Shown in pieces: positions 1 through 9,397 of a DNA stretch of 64,000 bases. The translations under genes were made by a program, and so were the position numbers. The notes under the pieces are model-generated. The model was given only the letters and a program-made list of their open reading frames with translations, was not told the DNA's origin and searched no databases. The DNA comes from Paenibacillus sp. NAIST15-1 (GTDB lineage: Bacteria; Bacillota; Bacilli; Paenibacillales; Paenibacillaceae). The stretch covers positions 62,001-126,000 of the forward strand of contig NZ_BBYF01000001.1 of assembly GCF_001894745.1 (NCBI RefSeq), given 5' to 3'. Numbering within the stretch: the first letter of the stretch is position 1; the number at the start of each line of letters is the position of its first letter.

Positions 1-174
1 GTGCAAGCTAAGAAGATCCTGCTGCAGCTCCAGTGAATGTAGCTCCATGGCTAATTCCCTCGCCACATGCAGTTCCTTCTCGTCCCCGTTCATGATATAA
101 TTCCACAGCCCTCTACAATATCTTTGAATCCACTCATTCTCACTTCGCACTTGATGCTTGCAGTCCGTGGTCAA
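1..174 (-). CDS. Partial protein with probable RsbU-type N-terminal domain (5' end only)
   Basis: Reading leftward from 174 gives an open frame to the window edge. The proposed start is TTG at 174-172, six bases after an AGGTGA ribosome site; an in-frame TGA lies just upstream, so the start cannot be much earlier. About 58 residues are visible. The stretch around residues 19-58 (YCRGLWNYIMNGDEKEL, then ARELAMELHSLELQ) is amphipathic and resembles the helical N-terminal domain of RsbU-like phosphatases and related sensor proteins, where a Tyr/Leu-rich helix is followed by a Glu/Ala-rich one and a D-L-L-x-L-H motif. That assignment is inference; the catalytic part lies outside the window. A good sigma-A promoter sits 55 bases upstream. 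Confidence 0.5.
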   Translation of the reverse strand, partial: MTTDCKHQVRSENEWIQRYCRGLWNYIMNGDEKELHVARELAMELHSLELQQDLLSLH

Positions 175-228
175 TGTGGCTCACCTCATTTGTACGGTAA
201 CCGTATCCAGGTTCGTCCCAACAGCTTC

Positions 229-258
229 ATCATAGTAAACTTTTGGCAAAATCGTCAA
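229..258 (-). promoter_or_regulatory. Sigma-A promoter for the leftward partial gene
   Basis: On the minus strand TTGACG (258-253) is followed after 18 bases by TATGAT (234-229). The expected transcript would start about 45 bases before the TTG start at 174. Confidence 0.55.
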
Positions 259-340
259 CACTAGATAATGTCGAAAATGGACAAATAAGCTCATTTCCCT
301 TAAAAGTAAGCTAAAAGCCCATCTCATTGCACGACAAAGA

Positions 341-355
341 GGCGCCATGCGCCTA
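341..355 (-). terminator. Possible weak terminator downstream of the 441-848 gene
   Basis: AGGCGC-CAT-GCGCCT is a perfect 6-bp stem with a 3-base loop, followed on the minus strand by CTTTGTCG. The stem is short and the T-tract poor, so the call is weak. The rest of the 175-440 gap shows nothing else except the promoter at 229-258. Confidence 0.3.
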
Positions 356-440
356 TCGCCCTACGATGAACGCGCCTCGGAGCACGCTGTTTGACGATCG
401 GCTGCCGCCTCTTCCTCTTATCCTATATGACAGACAGCTT

Positions 441-848
441 CTATTTTTGCTTCAGCAGCTTCGCTCTGCGACGACTCATTAGGGCTAATCGACGCTTCAG
501 CTCCGCTTCCCATTGTGTATCTTTCCACTGCTTGGCCAATGCAAGTAAATCAAGCGCATTATCGATTTGTGTCTTCACTAGCTCTAGCGGATCATCATGC
601 TCTTGATTAATACAGTTCTCGAACATACCTTCATCATCTGTGTGTACATAGTCACGGAAGTCAATTTCTTCCGCACCGTCATCTGATGAATATTCCGCCA
701 GTATTTCGTATTCGCTTTCAACTAAGTAATGGACTTCAATGCGATGACAGACCGGACACAGCAGCAGGGGAACATTATGAATGCGTGTTCGATAATGCTG
801 CAGGGTACCCGTTGTCCCGATCATGCTTGCTCCACAACAAAAGCTCAT
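441..848 (-). CDS. Conserved hypothetical protein with Cys-rich N-terminus
   Basis: A 135-residue protein of unknown function. The start ATG at 848 follows a GGAGGGAGAAC ribosome site. The N-terminus carries Cys pairs (CC at residues 4-5 and a CPVC motif near 31) that could hold a metal in a zinc-ribbon manner. The centre is acidic (many Asp/Glu), and the C-terminal 45 residues are a charged amphipathic helix (IDNALDLLALAKQWKD onward) that faintly resembles the short IDEAL helix of Bacillales; this is a guess. It stands alone, divergent from the 1029 gene. The plus-strand open frames across it are shadows. Confidence 0.75.
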   Translation of the reverse strand: MSFCCGASMIGTTGTLQHYRTRIHNVPLLLCPVCHRIEVHYLVESEYEILAEYSSDDGAEEIDFRDYVHTDDEGMFENCINQEHDDPLELVKTQIDNALDLLALAKQWKDTQWEAELKRRLALMSRRRAKLLKQK

Positions 849-977
849 GTTCTCCCTCCTCGCTCTGCGGTAAGCTAAGATTATTGTAGTGTATTCGATA
901 GCCCCTCTAATAATTCCTTTAATTCTGATAAAACTTCCTTCAAACGTCCTACCTTAAGCTCCCCGCGTATAACTGTG

Positions 978-989
978 TGCCCATGGGCA
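978..989. promoter_or_regulatory. 12-bp perfect palindrome upstream of the KTSC-like gene
   Basis: TGCCCATGGGCA is a perfect palindrome about 40 bases before the ATG at 1029, in the divergent intergenic region of two small genes. It could be an operator; no matching regulator is recognisable here. Confidence 0.3.
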
Positions 990-1028
990 TATAGATGTAA
1001 ATAATACAAAGAAGCGGGAGGCATACTT

Positions 1029-1262
1029 ATGAAATCAAATGTACTGTTCATCGCCTCGAAGCAAATTCAATACGTACATTATGACGAATCAAATCTCAAA
1101 TTAGTTGTGCACTATGCAGATGGGAAGCAAGACGCATTTTCATCCATATCGTCAAGCTGGTTCGAGCAGTTAATGCATTCTGACAATCAATACGACGATG
1201 TCATGAAACTTTCGGAAGGTCTGTTACATTCAAGCTTGAAGAAGCGTCATGAACATGTGTGA
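1029..1262 (+). CDS. Small KTSC-like domain protein
   Basis: A 77-residue protein. ATG 1029 follows GCGGGAGG with a normal gap. The central segment (YDESNLKLVVHYADGK, followed by SSSWFEQLM) has the two-strand plus helix pattern of the small KTSC domain seen in single-domain bacterial proteins, in which a Tyr/Asp start, a beta hairpin describing 'function of the form' and an aromatic residue before a helix recur. The assignment is by eye and moderate. No role is known. It is followed by 120 bases without a gene before the alpha-glucan cluster, including a weak AAAGG/CCTTTTTT stem near 1312-1337. Confidence 0.65.
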   Translation: MKSNVLFIASKQIQYVHYDESNLKLVVHYADGKQDAFSSISSSWFEQLMHSDNQYDDVMKLSEGLLHSSLKKRHEHV

Positions 1263-1425
1263 GCGTCAATATTGCCAAGTTTGAAATCAAATGTAAAAGC
1301 ATTTTCATTTTCAAAGGTTCCAATCCTTTTTTCAAATATTCATAAAAGGAACAGACATGAAACACCGATTGCATGGATAGTATAGGTTGAAGCATGAAGT
1401 GATTTCCAGGAAAGGAGGAGCGCTT

Positions 1426-1944
1426 ATTCCTGCTGCCGATGCACGGACGCCATCATCCTATCGTCAACATTCTGCCTTGCAATTGTTACTTAAAGACCCC
1501 TTTACCCTATTCGCCTATTGGTTCATCACAGCACGCACACAAGTAGCCGTAGAGCGACACTATCGAATGGGCTGGAACGAAATGACCAAAGCGATACAGC
1601 TGTATGAAGTACCGCGTGCCGATTTTCCTCACTGCAAGCTAGGCGCATCTAACCAAGTATTACTGCATCCCGTGGAATCGCATGAGAGCTCCGTATATCT
1701 GCATCCTGTTAAGCCGAATCGTTCATACATAGCTGATTATGGGATCATTCCGGTATCGCAATCCTTTGTACCACTTGCACGTTCAACATTCGTTCATACC
1801 CCCTACTTGCAATCATATGGCGAATTCCCTGAGCAGATGGGTGCCTTACAAGCCATACATTTGGAGCAAACAGAAGCTGGATCGCCATTTCCATCATTCT
1901 CATCTTATACGTTATATGAAAATCGAGAAGGAGTTTGTGAATGA
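1426..1944 (+). CDS. DUF4912 domain protein, first gene of the alpha-glucan cluster
   Basis: The encoded protein has the DUF4912 signature: an L-L-x-K-D-P-x-T-L-F-A-Y-W motif near the N-terminus followed by a beta-sandwich-like region with WNEMTKAIQLYEV and a Tyr-x-A-x-Y/G motif (RSYIADYGI). DUF4912 proteins are found beside GH57 and glucan genes in Bacillota. The longest canonical frame begins at TTG 1387, which has no ribosome site. An AAAGGAGG at 1411-1418 lies inside that frame, seven bases before an in-frame ATT at 1426, so I place the start there (172 residues, beginning I/M-P-A-A-D-A). The stop overlaps the next start (ATGA, 1941-1944), indicating translational coupling. Confidence 0.8.
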   Translation: MPAADARTPSSYRQHSALQLLLKDPFTLFAYWFITARTQVAVERHYRMGWNEMTKAIQLYEVPRADFPHCKLGASNQVLLHPVESHESSVYLHPVKPNRSYIADYGIIPVSQSFVPLARSTFVHTPYLQSYGEFPEQMGALQAIHLEQTEAGSPFPSFSSYTLYENREGVCE

Positions 1945-4904
1945 ACGCATTTGTCCCAGTAAGCTCTCATCCCAGCATGCACACGCAAGGATTAGTATCC
2001 CTCGTTCTGCATGCACATTTGCCTTATGTGCGCCACCCGCATGTACAGCGCACATTGGAAGAACGCTGGTTTTTCGAAGCCATGTTGGAGACGTACCTCC
2101 CACTGCTTCATACCTTCGGCCAGCTTGAGCGAGACAACATCCCGTTTCGCCTGACGATGACGTTAACCCCGACTTTGCTGTCCATGATGGACGATGCGGA
2201 GATGAAAGTGCGGTTTGAATCCCACTTGCAGCGTTCGATTGACTTGGCTGAATCCGAAGTAAAGAGATTGGCAGGCCACAATGGCCTGCAGGACGTCGCT
2301 GCAATGTATGTGGAGCGGTGGCATCAGTTGAAGTCCATCTACGCTCGGCTCGAAGGCAATGTCATTAATGGATATCGGCATTATGTCCAAAAAGGGAACT
2401 TGGAATGCATGACATGTGCTGCAACTCATGCCTTCCTCCCTCTAATTAAGCAGCCATCCCTAGCTTACCTGCAAATTGAGGTGGGGATGCGGGAACACGA
2501 GCGGCTGCTCGGCAGACGGCCTAACGGAATCTGGCTGCCAGAGTGCGCCTACGCACCAGAACTTAGCCCGCTTCTTCAGGAATGCGGGATTCAATATTTT
2601 ATTGTTGATCACCACGGATTCGTCAATGCAATGCCGCAGCCAACAGCCATGCATTATGCTCCTATCGATACAGGAGGAGGGGTATTCGCCTTCGCACGCG
2701 ATCCAGATTCCTCAAGACAAGTATGGAGCACGCACGAAGGGTATCCGGGTGACCATGATTATCGAGAATACTATCGCGACATCGGCTACGATCTTGGCTG
2801 GAACAGTGCAGATGAATGGGATTATATTCGTCCTCACCTGCTGGATAATGAAGCACGAATCAATACAGGACTCAAATATTATCGAATTACCGGAGTACAT
2901 GACGTTCCTAAAGAACCATACCGACCAGAACGGGCCCTGCACAAAGCTAGGGAACACGCACGTCACTTCTTGACCAACAGAGAACTTCAACTTGAAGCGG
3001 CTCAAGTAGATGGGGATCGCCTTCCGATCGCCATCAGCCCCTATGATGCGGAACTATTCGGACATTGGTGGTTCGAAGGCCCGCTATGGATAGAAGCATT
3101 ATTCCGAGAGCAGTCGGAACGAACCCGCCATCATACACAACGCATTGAGTTCGTAACACCAAGTGATTACCTATCGCGATACCCCAATCAAGAAAAGGCT
3201 CAATTATCGTTCTGTAGTTGGGGACGCGGCGGATATGCGGATGTCTGGCTGCAGCAGGGAAATGACTGGATGTATCCACGTCTTCATGAGACGGAAGATC
3301 GAATCCTGCACACTGTATCCCATGTCGATAAGGAGGCAGCTTCAAGCTTCCATGACATGCAAGAGCGCATTATCAATCAAGCTATCAACGAATGGATGCT
3401 CGCAGCGAGCAGCGATTGGGCTTTCATCGTAGATGCGGGGACGGTGACCGAGTATGCTGGGATGCGAACGACTCAGCATCTGGAGCGATGCCACAACCTG
3501 CTGGACATGATTGAGCGGGGCGTATACGACCAAGTACTTGTCGAGCGGATGGAGGGAGAATACCCTTGCTTCCCTACAGTTGATTATCGGCTTTTATCCA
3601 GCAGAGCTAGGCATTCAATCGAGCGAATGTACCATTTCAATGCAGCCTATCCCCCTACCAAACGAACTATACCATTCAACTGTCCCCAACCTATCTTGGC
3701 ACATCATCCACAATATCGTTCCAACAAACGCATCTTAATGATAGCTTGGGAGTTCCCGCCGCTCGTTGTAGGCGGGCTGTCACGAGCCGTATATGATCTC
3801 TCCCGCCATTTAAGCAAGAAGCAATGCGAAATTCATGTAGTCACTCGCGAAGTGCCAGGCGCACCTGACTATGAGCTAATGGATGGGGTTCACGTCTATC
3901 GTGTCCCACTTATACAGACAGCTTCACCACTAGAGTTCATGGATTGGGTGTTCCATATGAACGCTGCCATTTCATCACTCGTTGATGATCTCGTAGATGC
4001 CGGTCTGACCTTCGACCTCATGCACGCTCATGATTGGCTCGTCTACCCTGCCGCAGCAGACTTGAAGCAGACTTACCATTGGCCGCTGGTTGCTACCATT
4101 CATGCCACCGAGCATGGCCGCAATCATGGCCGGCTGCACGGCGAGCTTCAGCAGCGAATCCATGACTTGGAAGCAAGCTTGACAGCAGAGGCCGACCATA
4201 CCATTGTGTGCAGCCATGCCATGATTCAGGAGGTCGCATCTCTGTTCGATCTTACACGGCAGCGCGTTACCATGATACCAAATGGGGTTGACGCGATTGA
4301 CACAGCTATACCAGCTGGTTCGATCAACAACCTAGAACATCGCACTGATCTAGTAGATTCCCAACTTCTCTTCTATGTTGGCCGCCTTGTCTATGAGAAG
4401 GGCATCCATATTCTCATTGAGGCAATGCCACTTATTATACAGTCTATTCCACAAGCGAAGCTGATTATCGCCGGTACTGGACCCATGAGACAGCAATTAG
4501 AGGCTCAGGCCGCACAGTTAGGACTGCAAGAACATATCCTTTTCGCTGGATTTGTACAGGATGAGGCACGGGATGCGTGGATTGCAGCCTCATCGGTATG
4601 TGTATTCCCCAGTCTATATGAACCCTTCGGAATCGTTGCGCTTGAAGCAATGCGGTTCGGAACACCTGTTGTCGTATCAGACACGGGTGGACTCGCTGAA
4701 ATCATTGATCATGCTGTAGATGGATACAAAGCACTCCCAGGTCATATTGAATCATTAGCATGGCATGTAACGGATCTCCTCCTCCATCCTGAGCGAGCTG
4801 CTCAAATGGCTGTAAAAGCACAACAGAAGGTTCGAGCGCACTACGACTGGAATACGATAGCTGTGTCAACGAGACAAGTATATGAAGGAGTGATCGCTCG
4901 ATGA
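1941..4904 (+). CDS. GH57 1,4-alpha-glucan branching enzyme fused to a GT4 glycosyltransferase
   Basis: A 987-residue two-enzyme fusion. Residues 18-590 are a DUF1957-type GH57 domain: motif HAHLPY (24-29), nucleophile Glu201 in the GIWLPECAY motif, and general acid Asp369 in YDAELFGHWWFEG. GH57 enzymes of this type make alpha-1,6 branches in alpha-glucans. From about residue 597 a GT4 retaining glycosyltransferase begins (MIAWEFPP then GG loop), with the C-terminal donor site EPFGIVALE and a following GTPVV segment. The two halves would act on the same growing glucan. It overlaps its neighbours by four bases at both ends (ATGA), so the four genes 1426-9323 are one operon. The donor of the GT4 domain is unknown; ADP- or UDP-glucose is plausible. 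Confidence 0.9.
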   Translation: MNAFVPVSSHPSMHTQGLVSLVLHAHLPYVRHPHVQRTLEERWFFEAMLETYLPLLHTFGQLERDNIPFRLTMTLTPTLLSMMDDAEMKVRFESHLQRSIDLAESEVKRLAGHNGLQDVAAMYVERWHQLKSIYARLEGNVINGYRHYVQKGNLECMTCAATHAFLPLIKQPSLAYLQIEVGMREHERLLGRRPNGIWLPECAYAPELSPLLQECGIQYFIVDHHGFVNAMPQPTAMHYAPIDTGGGVFAFARDPDSSRQVWSTHEGYPGDHDYREYYRDIGYDLGWNSADEWDYIRPHLLDNEARINTGLKYYRITGVHDVPKEPYRPERALHKAREHARHFLTNRELQLEAAQVDGDRLPIAISPYDAELFGHWWFEGPLWIEALFREQSERTRHHTQRIEFVTPSDYLSRYPNQEKAQLSFCSWGRGGYADVWLQQGNDWMYPRLHETEDRILHTVSHVDKEAASSFHDMQERIINQAINEWMLAASSDWAFIVDAGTVTEYAGMRTTQHLERCHNLLDMIERGVYDQVLVERMEGEYPCFPTVDYRLLSSRARHSIERMYHFNAAYPPTKRTIPFNCPQPILAHHPQYRSNKRILMIAWEFPPLVVGGLSRAVYDLSRHLSKKQCEIHVVTREVPGAPDYELMDGVHVYRVPLIQTASPLEFMDWVFHMNAAISSLVDDLVDAGLTFDLMHAHDWLVYPAAADLKQTYHWPLVATIHATEHGRNHGRLHGELQQRIHDLEASLTAEADHTIVCSHAMIQEVASLFDLTRQRVTMIPNGVDAIDTAIPAGSINNLEHRTDLVDSQLLFYVGRLVYEKGIHILIEAMPLIIQSIPQAKLIIAGTGPMRQQLEAQAAQLGLQEHILFAGFVQDEARDAWIAASSVCVFPSLYEPFGIVALEAMRFGTPVVVSDTGGLAEIIDHAVDGYKALPGHIESLAWHVTDLLLHPERAAQMAVKAQQKVRAHYDWNTIAVSTRQVYEGVIAR

Positions 4905-7330
4905 AGGCAGTGATTATGGCAGGCGGCAAAGGTACACGGCTTCGACCGTTGACACTAGGCACACCAAAGCCAATGGTTCCCCTATTGAATCGTCCGTGCA
5001 TGGAATACATTATTGAATTGTTGAAGAGGTACGACATTCATCAAATCGCCGTTACCGTACAATATTTGCCCGATGTGATTCGCAACCATTTCGGTGACGG
5101 CTCCAAATATGGCGTGCAGCTGCATTATTTCGAGGAGGACGCTCCTCTCGGTACGGCAGGCAGCATTAAGAATGCTGAGTCCTTCCTTAACGAATCGTTC
5201 ATCGTCATCAGCGGCGATGCCTTGACCGACTTCAATCTGCGCCAGGCCATCCACTATCATAAGGAGAAGCAGGCAATCGCTACGATGGTACTGACGCAAG
5301 TAAGCTTGCCTCTCGAATATGGGGTGGTCATGACCGATGAAGAGGGCCGGGTCTCCCGCTTCCTTGAGAAGCCTAGTTACGGAGAAATATTCAGCGACAC
5401 CGTCAATACTGGCATCTATATATTGGAGCCAGAAATATTAGATTGGATTCCGGAGCGGGAAAGCTATGACTTCAGTCTGCATCTCTTCCCAAGACTGCTT
5501 CAAGAACAGCAGCGACTATACGGATATACTGCTTCCGGATACTGGTCAGATATTGGAAACTTACAGCAATATCGGCAGACTCAATTCGATATGCTCGATC
5601 GCCGCGTAGATGTGCACATTCAAGCAGCAGAACCGATGCCAGGTCTATTCGTAGAGTCAGGCGTGAGGCTCCCTTCCCGTATTAGGCTAAGCGGACCTGC
5701 CTATATCGGATCAGATTCGATCCTCCACCCATCCTGCTCGATCGGACCATATACCATTCTCGGCTCCGGCAATATTGTGTTCCCGCACAGCTCACTTACA
5801 CGCTCCATCTTGTGGAACGGAAACCGCGTTGCCAAGCACTGCGACATTGAAGATGCAATCCTGCTCCACCGCACGAACATCGGCAGTGATGTACACATTC
5901 AAGAAGGCGCTGTTATTGGAAGCGGCTGTACGATCGGCGATAAATCCCATATCCGTTCTCAAGTTAAACTGTGGCCGAACAAAGAGGTTGAAGCGCATAG
6001 CATCGTAAATGCTACGCTCATCTGGGGCAATGCAGCTGCCTCGCTGTTCAAGGGCAGCAAAATATGCGGAAGTCCGAATAGCGAGCTGACCCCAGAATTT
6101 ATCGGCAAGCTGGCCTGTGCTTATGGATCGATCCTCAATCGGGAATCATCTATTGTTCTGGCTGCATCTTCGCATCCTTTTGACACCATAATGAAGAATG
6201 CCTGTGCAGCAGGACTTCAATCACAGGGCATTCATATCATTGATATCGGAGACGCTCCGCTGGAATGCTTGCGGCATGCTGTTACCACAATGAAGGCCGA
6301 TGGCGGCATTCATTTCAAGGTACTGTCCGCTAGCGAGGATGCCAAGTTCGAACAAATGGTAATGAGCTGGATGGATGCAAGAGGAATGCCATTCGCGAAA
6401 AGTTTGGAGCGTAAGATCGAAAATGCCTACTTCCAAGAAGACTTTGCACGAACACCAATCGAATATATGGGGCGCAGAAGAAGCGAAGAACACGCGATAA
6501 CCTCCTATTTTACAACACTATCCAAGGCCATTGACTTCAATCTAATTCAATCTGCAAGCTTCAAGCTCATCGTTCAGAGCTCAGGTGCAGAAGCAGCACT
6601 CGTTCAACAATGGTCTTCCCTGACCGGAGGCATCCTGCTGCATACCCAATCTGATGTGCCGTCCCCAGCTGCCGTTATTGAGCATATTCGAAATGTTCAG
6701 GCTGACATGGGCATCATGCTGACCGAAGATGAAGGGTTCCGCATCTATATGAGTGACGGCACAAGCATGCATCATAATCATCTGCTTCCGCTGCTGCTGC
6801 AGGCGCTTGTCCAAACGGGCGTTAACGCGAGCATCGGGGTGCCGATCAGCGCTCCTGTTACAGCAGAGCAGATTGTCAGTCGCAGCGGGGTAAGGATCGT
6901 ACGGACGCAGGAGCCGCTTCGCTCCCAGATGGAAGCCACGAGCGGCATCGCCTTGTTGCCTGCGGCACATCGCTTATATGCGATTAGTCTGATTTTGCAG
7001 CTCATGGCAGACACCGGACAGCCGCTGCACGAACTTGTTGCGGATATTCCAACCCTGCATACCGCCATTGAAGAAGTGACCTGCCCCCGTTCTGACAAAG
7101 GCAGTGTCATGCGCGAGATGACCGAGTGGGTTCGCCAGTCCTCCTATCGCGCGGAATTTCTGGATGGAATTAAGATTGAGACGCCTGAGGGCTCCATTCT
7201 TATTCAGCCGGATCAAGAAGAGCCTTTGTTCCGCGTTATTTCACAAGCAGACAGTATGACCAAAGCGCGAATTCTAGCTCATGAATATGCAGGACGGTTA
7301 ATCCAGACGCAGTCCCCGTTAAGGAAGTGA
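4901..7330 (+). CDS. Nucleotidyltransferase-hexapeptide-pseudophosphomannomutase fusion
   Basis: An 809-residue protein. Residues 1-235 are a sugar-1-phosphate nucleotidyltransferase with the intact signature MAGGKGTRLRPLT and PKPM; residues about 250-370 are left-handed beta-helix (hexapeptide) repeats; from about 375 onward the sequence follows the phosphomannomutase/phosphoglucomutase fold. In that last part the catalytic motifs are missing: the phosphoserine loop (normally TASHNP) reads KVLSASEDAKF near 473, the metal loop (DGDADR) reads TEDEGFRIY near 606, and the C-terminal phosphate site (RPSGTEP) reads QPDQEEPLF. So the mutase half is probably non-catalytic. The nucleotide and sugar are unknown; the operon suggests an activated glucose for glucan synthesis. 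Confidence 0.85.
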   Translation: MKAVIMAGGKGTRLRPLTLGTPKPMVPLLNRPCMEYIIELLKRYDIHQIAVTVQYLPDVIRNHFGDGSKYGVQLHYFEEDAPLGTAGSIKNAESFLNESFIVISGDALTDFNLRQAIHYHKEKQAIATMVLTQVSLPLEYGVVMTDEEGRVSRFLEKPSYGEIFSDTVNTGIYILEPEILDWIPERESYDFSLHLFPRLLQEQQRLYGYTASGYWSDIGNLQQYRQTQFDMLDRRVDVHIQAAEPMPGLFVESGVRLPSRIRLSGPAYIGSDSILHPSCSIGPYTILGSGNIVFPHSSLTRSILWNGNRVAKHCDIEDAILLHRTNIGSDVHIQEGAVIGSGCTIGDKSHIRSQVKLWPNKEVEAHSIVNATLIWGNAAASLFKGSKICGSPNSELTPEFIGKLACAYGSILNRESSIVLAASSHPFDTIMKNACAAGLQSQGIHIIDIGDAPLECLRHAVTTMKADGGIHFKVLSASEDAKFEQMVMSWMDARGMPFAKSLERKIENAYFQEDFARTPIEYMGRRRSEEHAITSYFTTLSKAIDFNLIQSASFKLIVQSSGAEAALVQQWSSLTGGILLHTQSDVPSPAAVIEHIRNVQADMGIMLTEDEGFRIYMSDGTSMHHNHLLPLLLQALVQTGVNASIGVPISAPVTAEQIVSRSGVRIVRTQEPLRSQMEATSGIALLPAAHRLYAISLILQLMADTGQPLHELVADIPTLHTAIEEVTCPRSDKGSVMREMTEWVRQSSYRAEFLDGIKIETPEGSILIQPDQEEPLFRVISQADSMTKARILAHEYAGRLIQTQSPLRK

Positions 7331-7334
7331 TGAC

Positions 7335-9323
7335 GTGCCGCGCCATCTAGTCGTCGGAAATGGCAAATTTCTCGTGAACCTTGACGAGCACGCCTATGTA
7401 AGGGATGTCTATTATCCGTATGTTGGTCAACTGAATCATACAGCAGGCTATCCCAGCCGTCTCGGGGTATGGGTGGAAGGTCAATTCAGCTGGCTAGGCG
7501 ATCCAGAGTGGAACATTCGCCTGGCTTATCAAGAAGATTCGCTTGTTACCGATGTAACTGCCGAACACGAAGGGCTTGGTATTGTACTTCATATGAATGA
7601 TGCCGTTCACCAGCGGGATTCGATCTACTTGAAGCGGATTGTCATCTCGAATGGTAATCCAAACCCACGTGAAGTACGCTTATTTTTCCACCAGGATCTG
7701 TCCATCAATGAAACGGAAGTTGGCGATACAGCAGGATATTACCCTGACAATGGCACGTTATTTCATTACAAAAAAGATCGCTACTTCATGTTCAATGGCT
7801 GCATCACCCAGCATCATGGTGAAATAGCAGGCATACACCAATACACGACAGGCATCAAGCGATTTCATCAGGCAGAGGGAACGTGGAAGGACGCAGAGGA
7901 TGGGCATCTTATGGGAAATCCTATCGCCCAAGGCTCTGTTGACAGCACGATCTGCTTGCGCACGATCGTCCCCGGCTCAGACAGCCGGGAGAGCTATTAT
8001 TGGCTCAGTGTTGGTAATCGACTTGATGAGGTGAAACAACTTGATCGATATGTACGAGACAGCGGCCCTGCACAACTGATCCAGCGTGTCAGCACCTACT
8101 GGAAGCGTTGGTCGAATCAGCGCCAGCTTGATTTCGCCGATCTGGAGCCCGAGCTGATACGCCTATTTAAGCTCAGCCTGCTTATCATTCGCACGCAGAC
8201 AGACGTGAACGGGGCAATCATTGCAGCAAATGATACGGACATTATGCAATTCAATCGGGATCATTACAGCTACATGTGGCCTCGGGATGGCGCACTTGTC
8301 GCGGAAGCGATGTCCGCTGCGGGATACCACGGGATGACAGCCCCCTTCTTCCGCTTCTGTGCTGATGCGCTGACTGCGGAAGGATACTTGCTGCACAAGT
8401 ATAATCCTGACGGCACCGTCGGTTCCAGCTGGCATCCCTATCTGCGCGACGGCAAATCGCAACTGCCGATCCAAGAGGACGAGACTGGACTTGTGCTGTG
8501 GGCACTGTGGAGATATTACGAACATCACCGGGACATTGAGCTCCCTCAATCACTCTATCAATCCTTAATCCGCAAGGCTGCCAAATTCATGATTCACTAC
8601 CGCGATCCCGAATTGAGGCTCCCCCTGCCCAGCTATGATCTATGGGAGGAGCGGTATGGAATATTCACTTTCACCGCTTCAGCTGTTTACAGCGGCTTAG
8701 TGGCTGCTTCCAACTTCGCATCTCTGTTCGGGGATGAGGAACGAGCTGACCGCTTCCGCAGCGCCGCAGAGGAAATCAAGGCAGCGATGCTGGCCCATCT
8801 ATGGAATGAAGAAGCCGGATGCTTCGTACGCGGACTGTACCGGAAGGAAGGGAAATGGGCTCAGGATTGTACGCCCGAGAGCAGCATTCTAGCCATTTAT
8901 ATGTTCGGTGTACTTCCTGCTGACGATGAGCGGGTACTGTCAACCGTTCGCGTATTGAAGAGCAAGCTGTCCATTCGCAGCCAGACTGGGGGGATTGCGC
9001 GCTACTGGCGAGATTACTACTTCCAGCGCAGCAATGATCCGAGCCTTGCTCCCGGCAATCCGTGGATCATATGTACCCTCTGGTTCGCAGCCCATGACAT
9101 CGATACCGCCTCCAACCTGAAGGAACTGCAAGCCGCACATGATACCTTGCGCTGGGTGGAAGCACACAGTCTGGCAAGCGGATTGCTTCCTGAGCAGTTG
9201 GATCCATTTGATGGTTCTCCACTGTCCGTTGCACCCTTAACTTGGTCACATGCAACATACATTCATACCGTTCTGAAGTATATTGAGAAATACAAGCAAT
9301 TGGAGGCAGCCTGTTTATCTTGA
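7335..9323 (+). CDS. GH15 family glucoamylase/glucodextranase-like
   Basis: A 662-residue protein with GTG start four bases after the previous stop. Residues 1-270 form the beta-sandwich N-terminal domain of prokaryotic GH15 enzymes; residues about 280-655 form the (alpha/alpha)6 barrel. The catalytic acid is expected in YDLWEER (Glu438/Glu439) and the catalytic base in LLPEQLDP (Glu620); a substrate-binding MWPRDGAL motif lies near 315. It hydrolyses glucose from alpha-glucan ends. There is no signal peptide, so it acts in the cytoplasm, probably on the glucan made by the GH57-GT4 fusion. A strong terminator ends the operon just downstream. Confidence 0.9.
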   Translation: MPRHLVVGNGKFLVNLDEHAYVRDVYYPYVGQLNHTAGYPSRLGVWVEGQFSWLGDPEWNIRLAYQEDSLVTDVTAEHEGLGIVLHMNDAVHQRDSIYLKRIVISNGNPNPREVRLFFHQDLSINETEVGDTAGYYPDNGTLFHYKKDRYFMFNGCITQHHGEIAGIHQYTTGIKRFHQAEGTWKDAEDGHLMGNPIAQGSVDSTICLRTIVPGSDSRESYYWLSVGNRLDEVKQLDRYVRDSGPAQLIQRVSTYWKRWSNQRQLDFADLEPELIRLFKLSLLIIRTQTDVNGAIIAANDTDIMQFNRDHYSYMWPRDGALVAEAMSAAGYHGMTAPFFRFCADALTAEGYLLHKYNPDGTVGSSWHPYLRDGKSQLPIQEDETGLVLWALWRYYEHHRDIELPQSLYQSLIRKAAKFMIHYRDPELRLPLPSYDLWEERYGIFTFTASAVYSGLVAASNFASLFGDEERADRFRSAAEEIKAAMLAHLWNEEAGCFVRGLYRKEGKWAQDCTPESSILAIYMFGVLPADDERVLSTVRVLKSKLSIRSQTGGIARYWRDYYFQRSNDPSLAPGNPWIICTLWFAAHDIDTASNLKELQAAHDTLRWVEAHSLASGLLPEQLDPFDGSPLSVAPLTWSHATYIHTVLKYIEKYKQLEAACLS

Positions 9324-9331
9324 AATTGAAT

Positions 9332-9357
9332 AAGCCCCGCAGATTTCTGCGGGGCTT
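9332..9357. terminator. Bidirectional terminator between GH15 and peroxiredoxin genes
   Basis: A perfect 12-bp stem (AAGCCCCGCAGA with its complement) and a 2-base loop, with T-rich sequence on both sides, sits between the convergent genes. Confidence 0.9.
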
Positions 9358-9397
9358 TCCTTTCAGTTGCCTTGCTATATACCAATTGGCAGACCGT

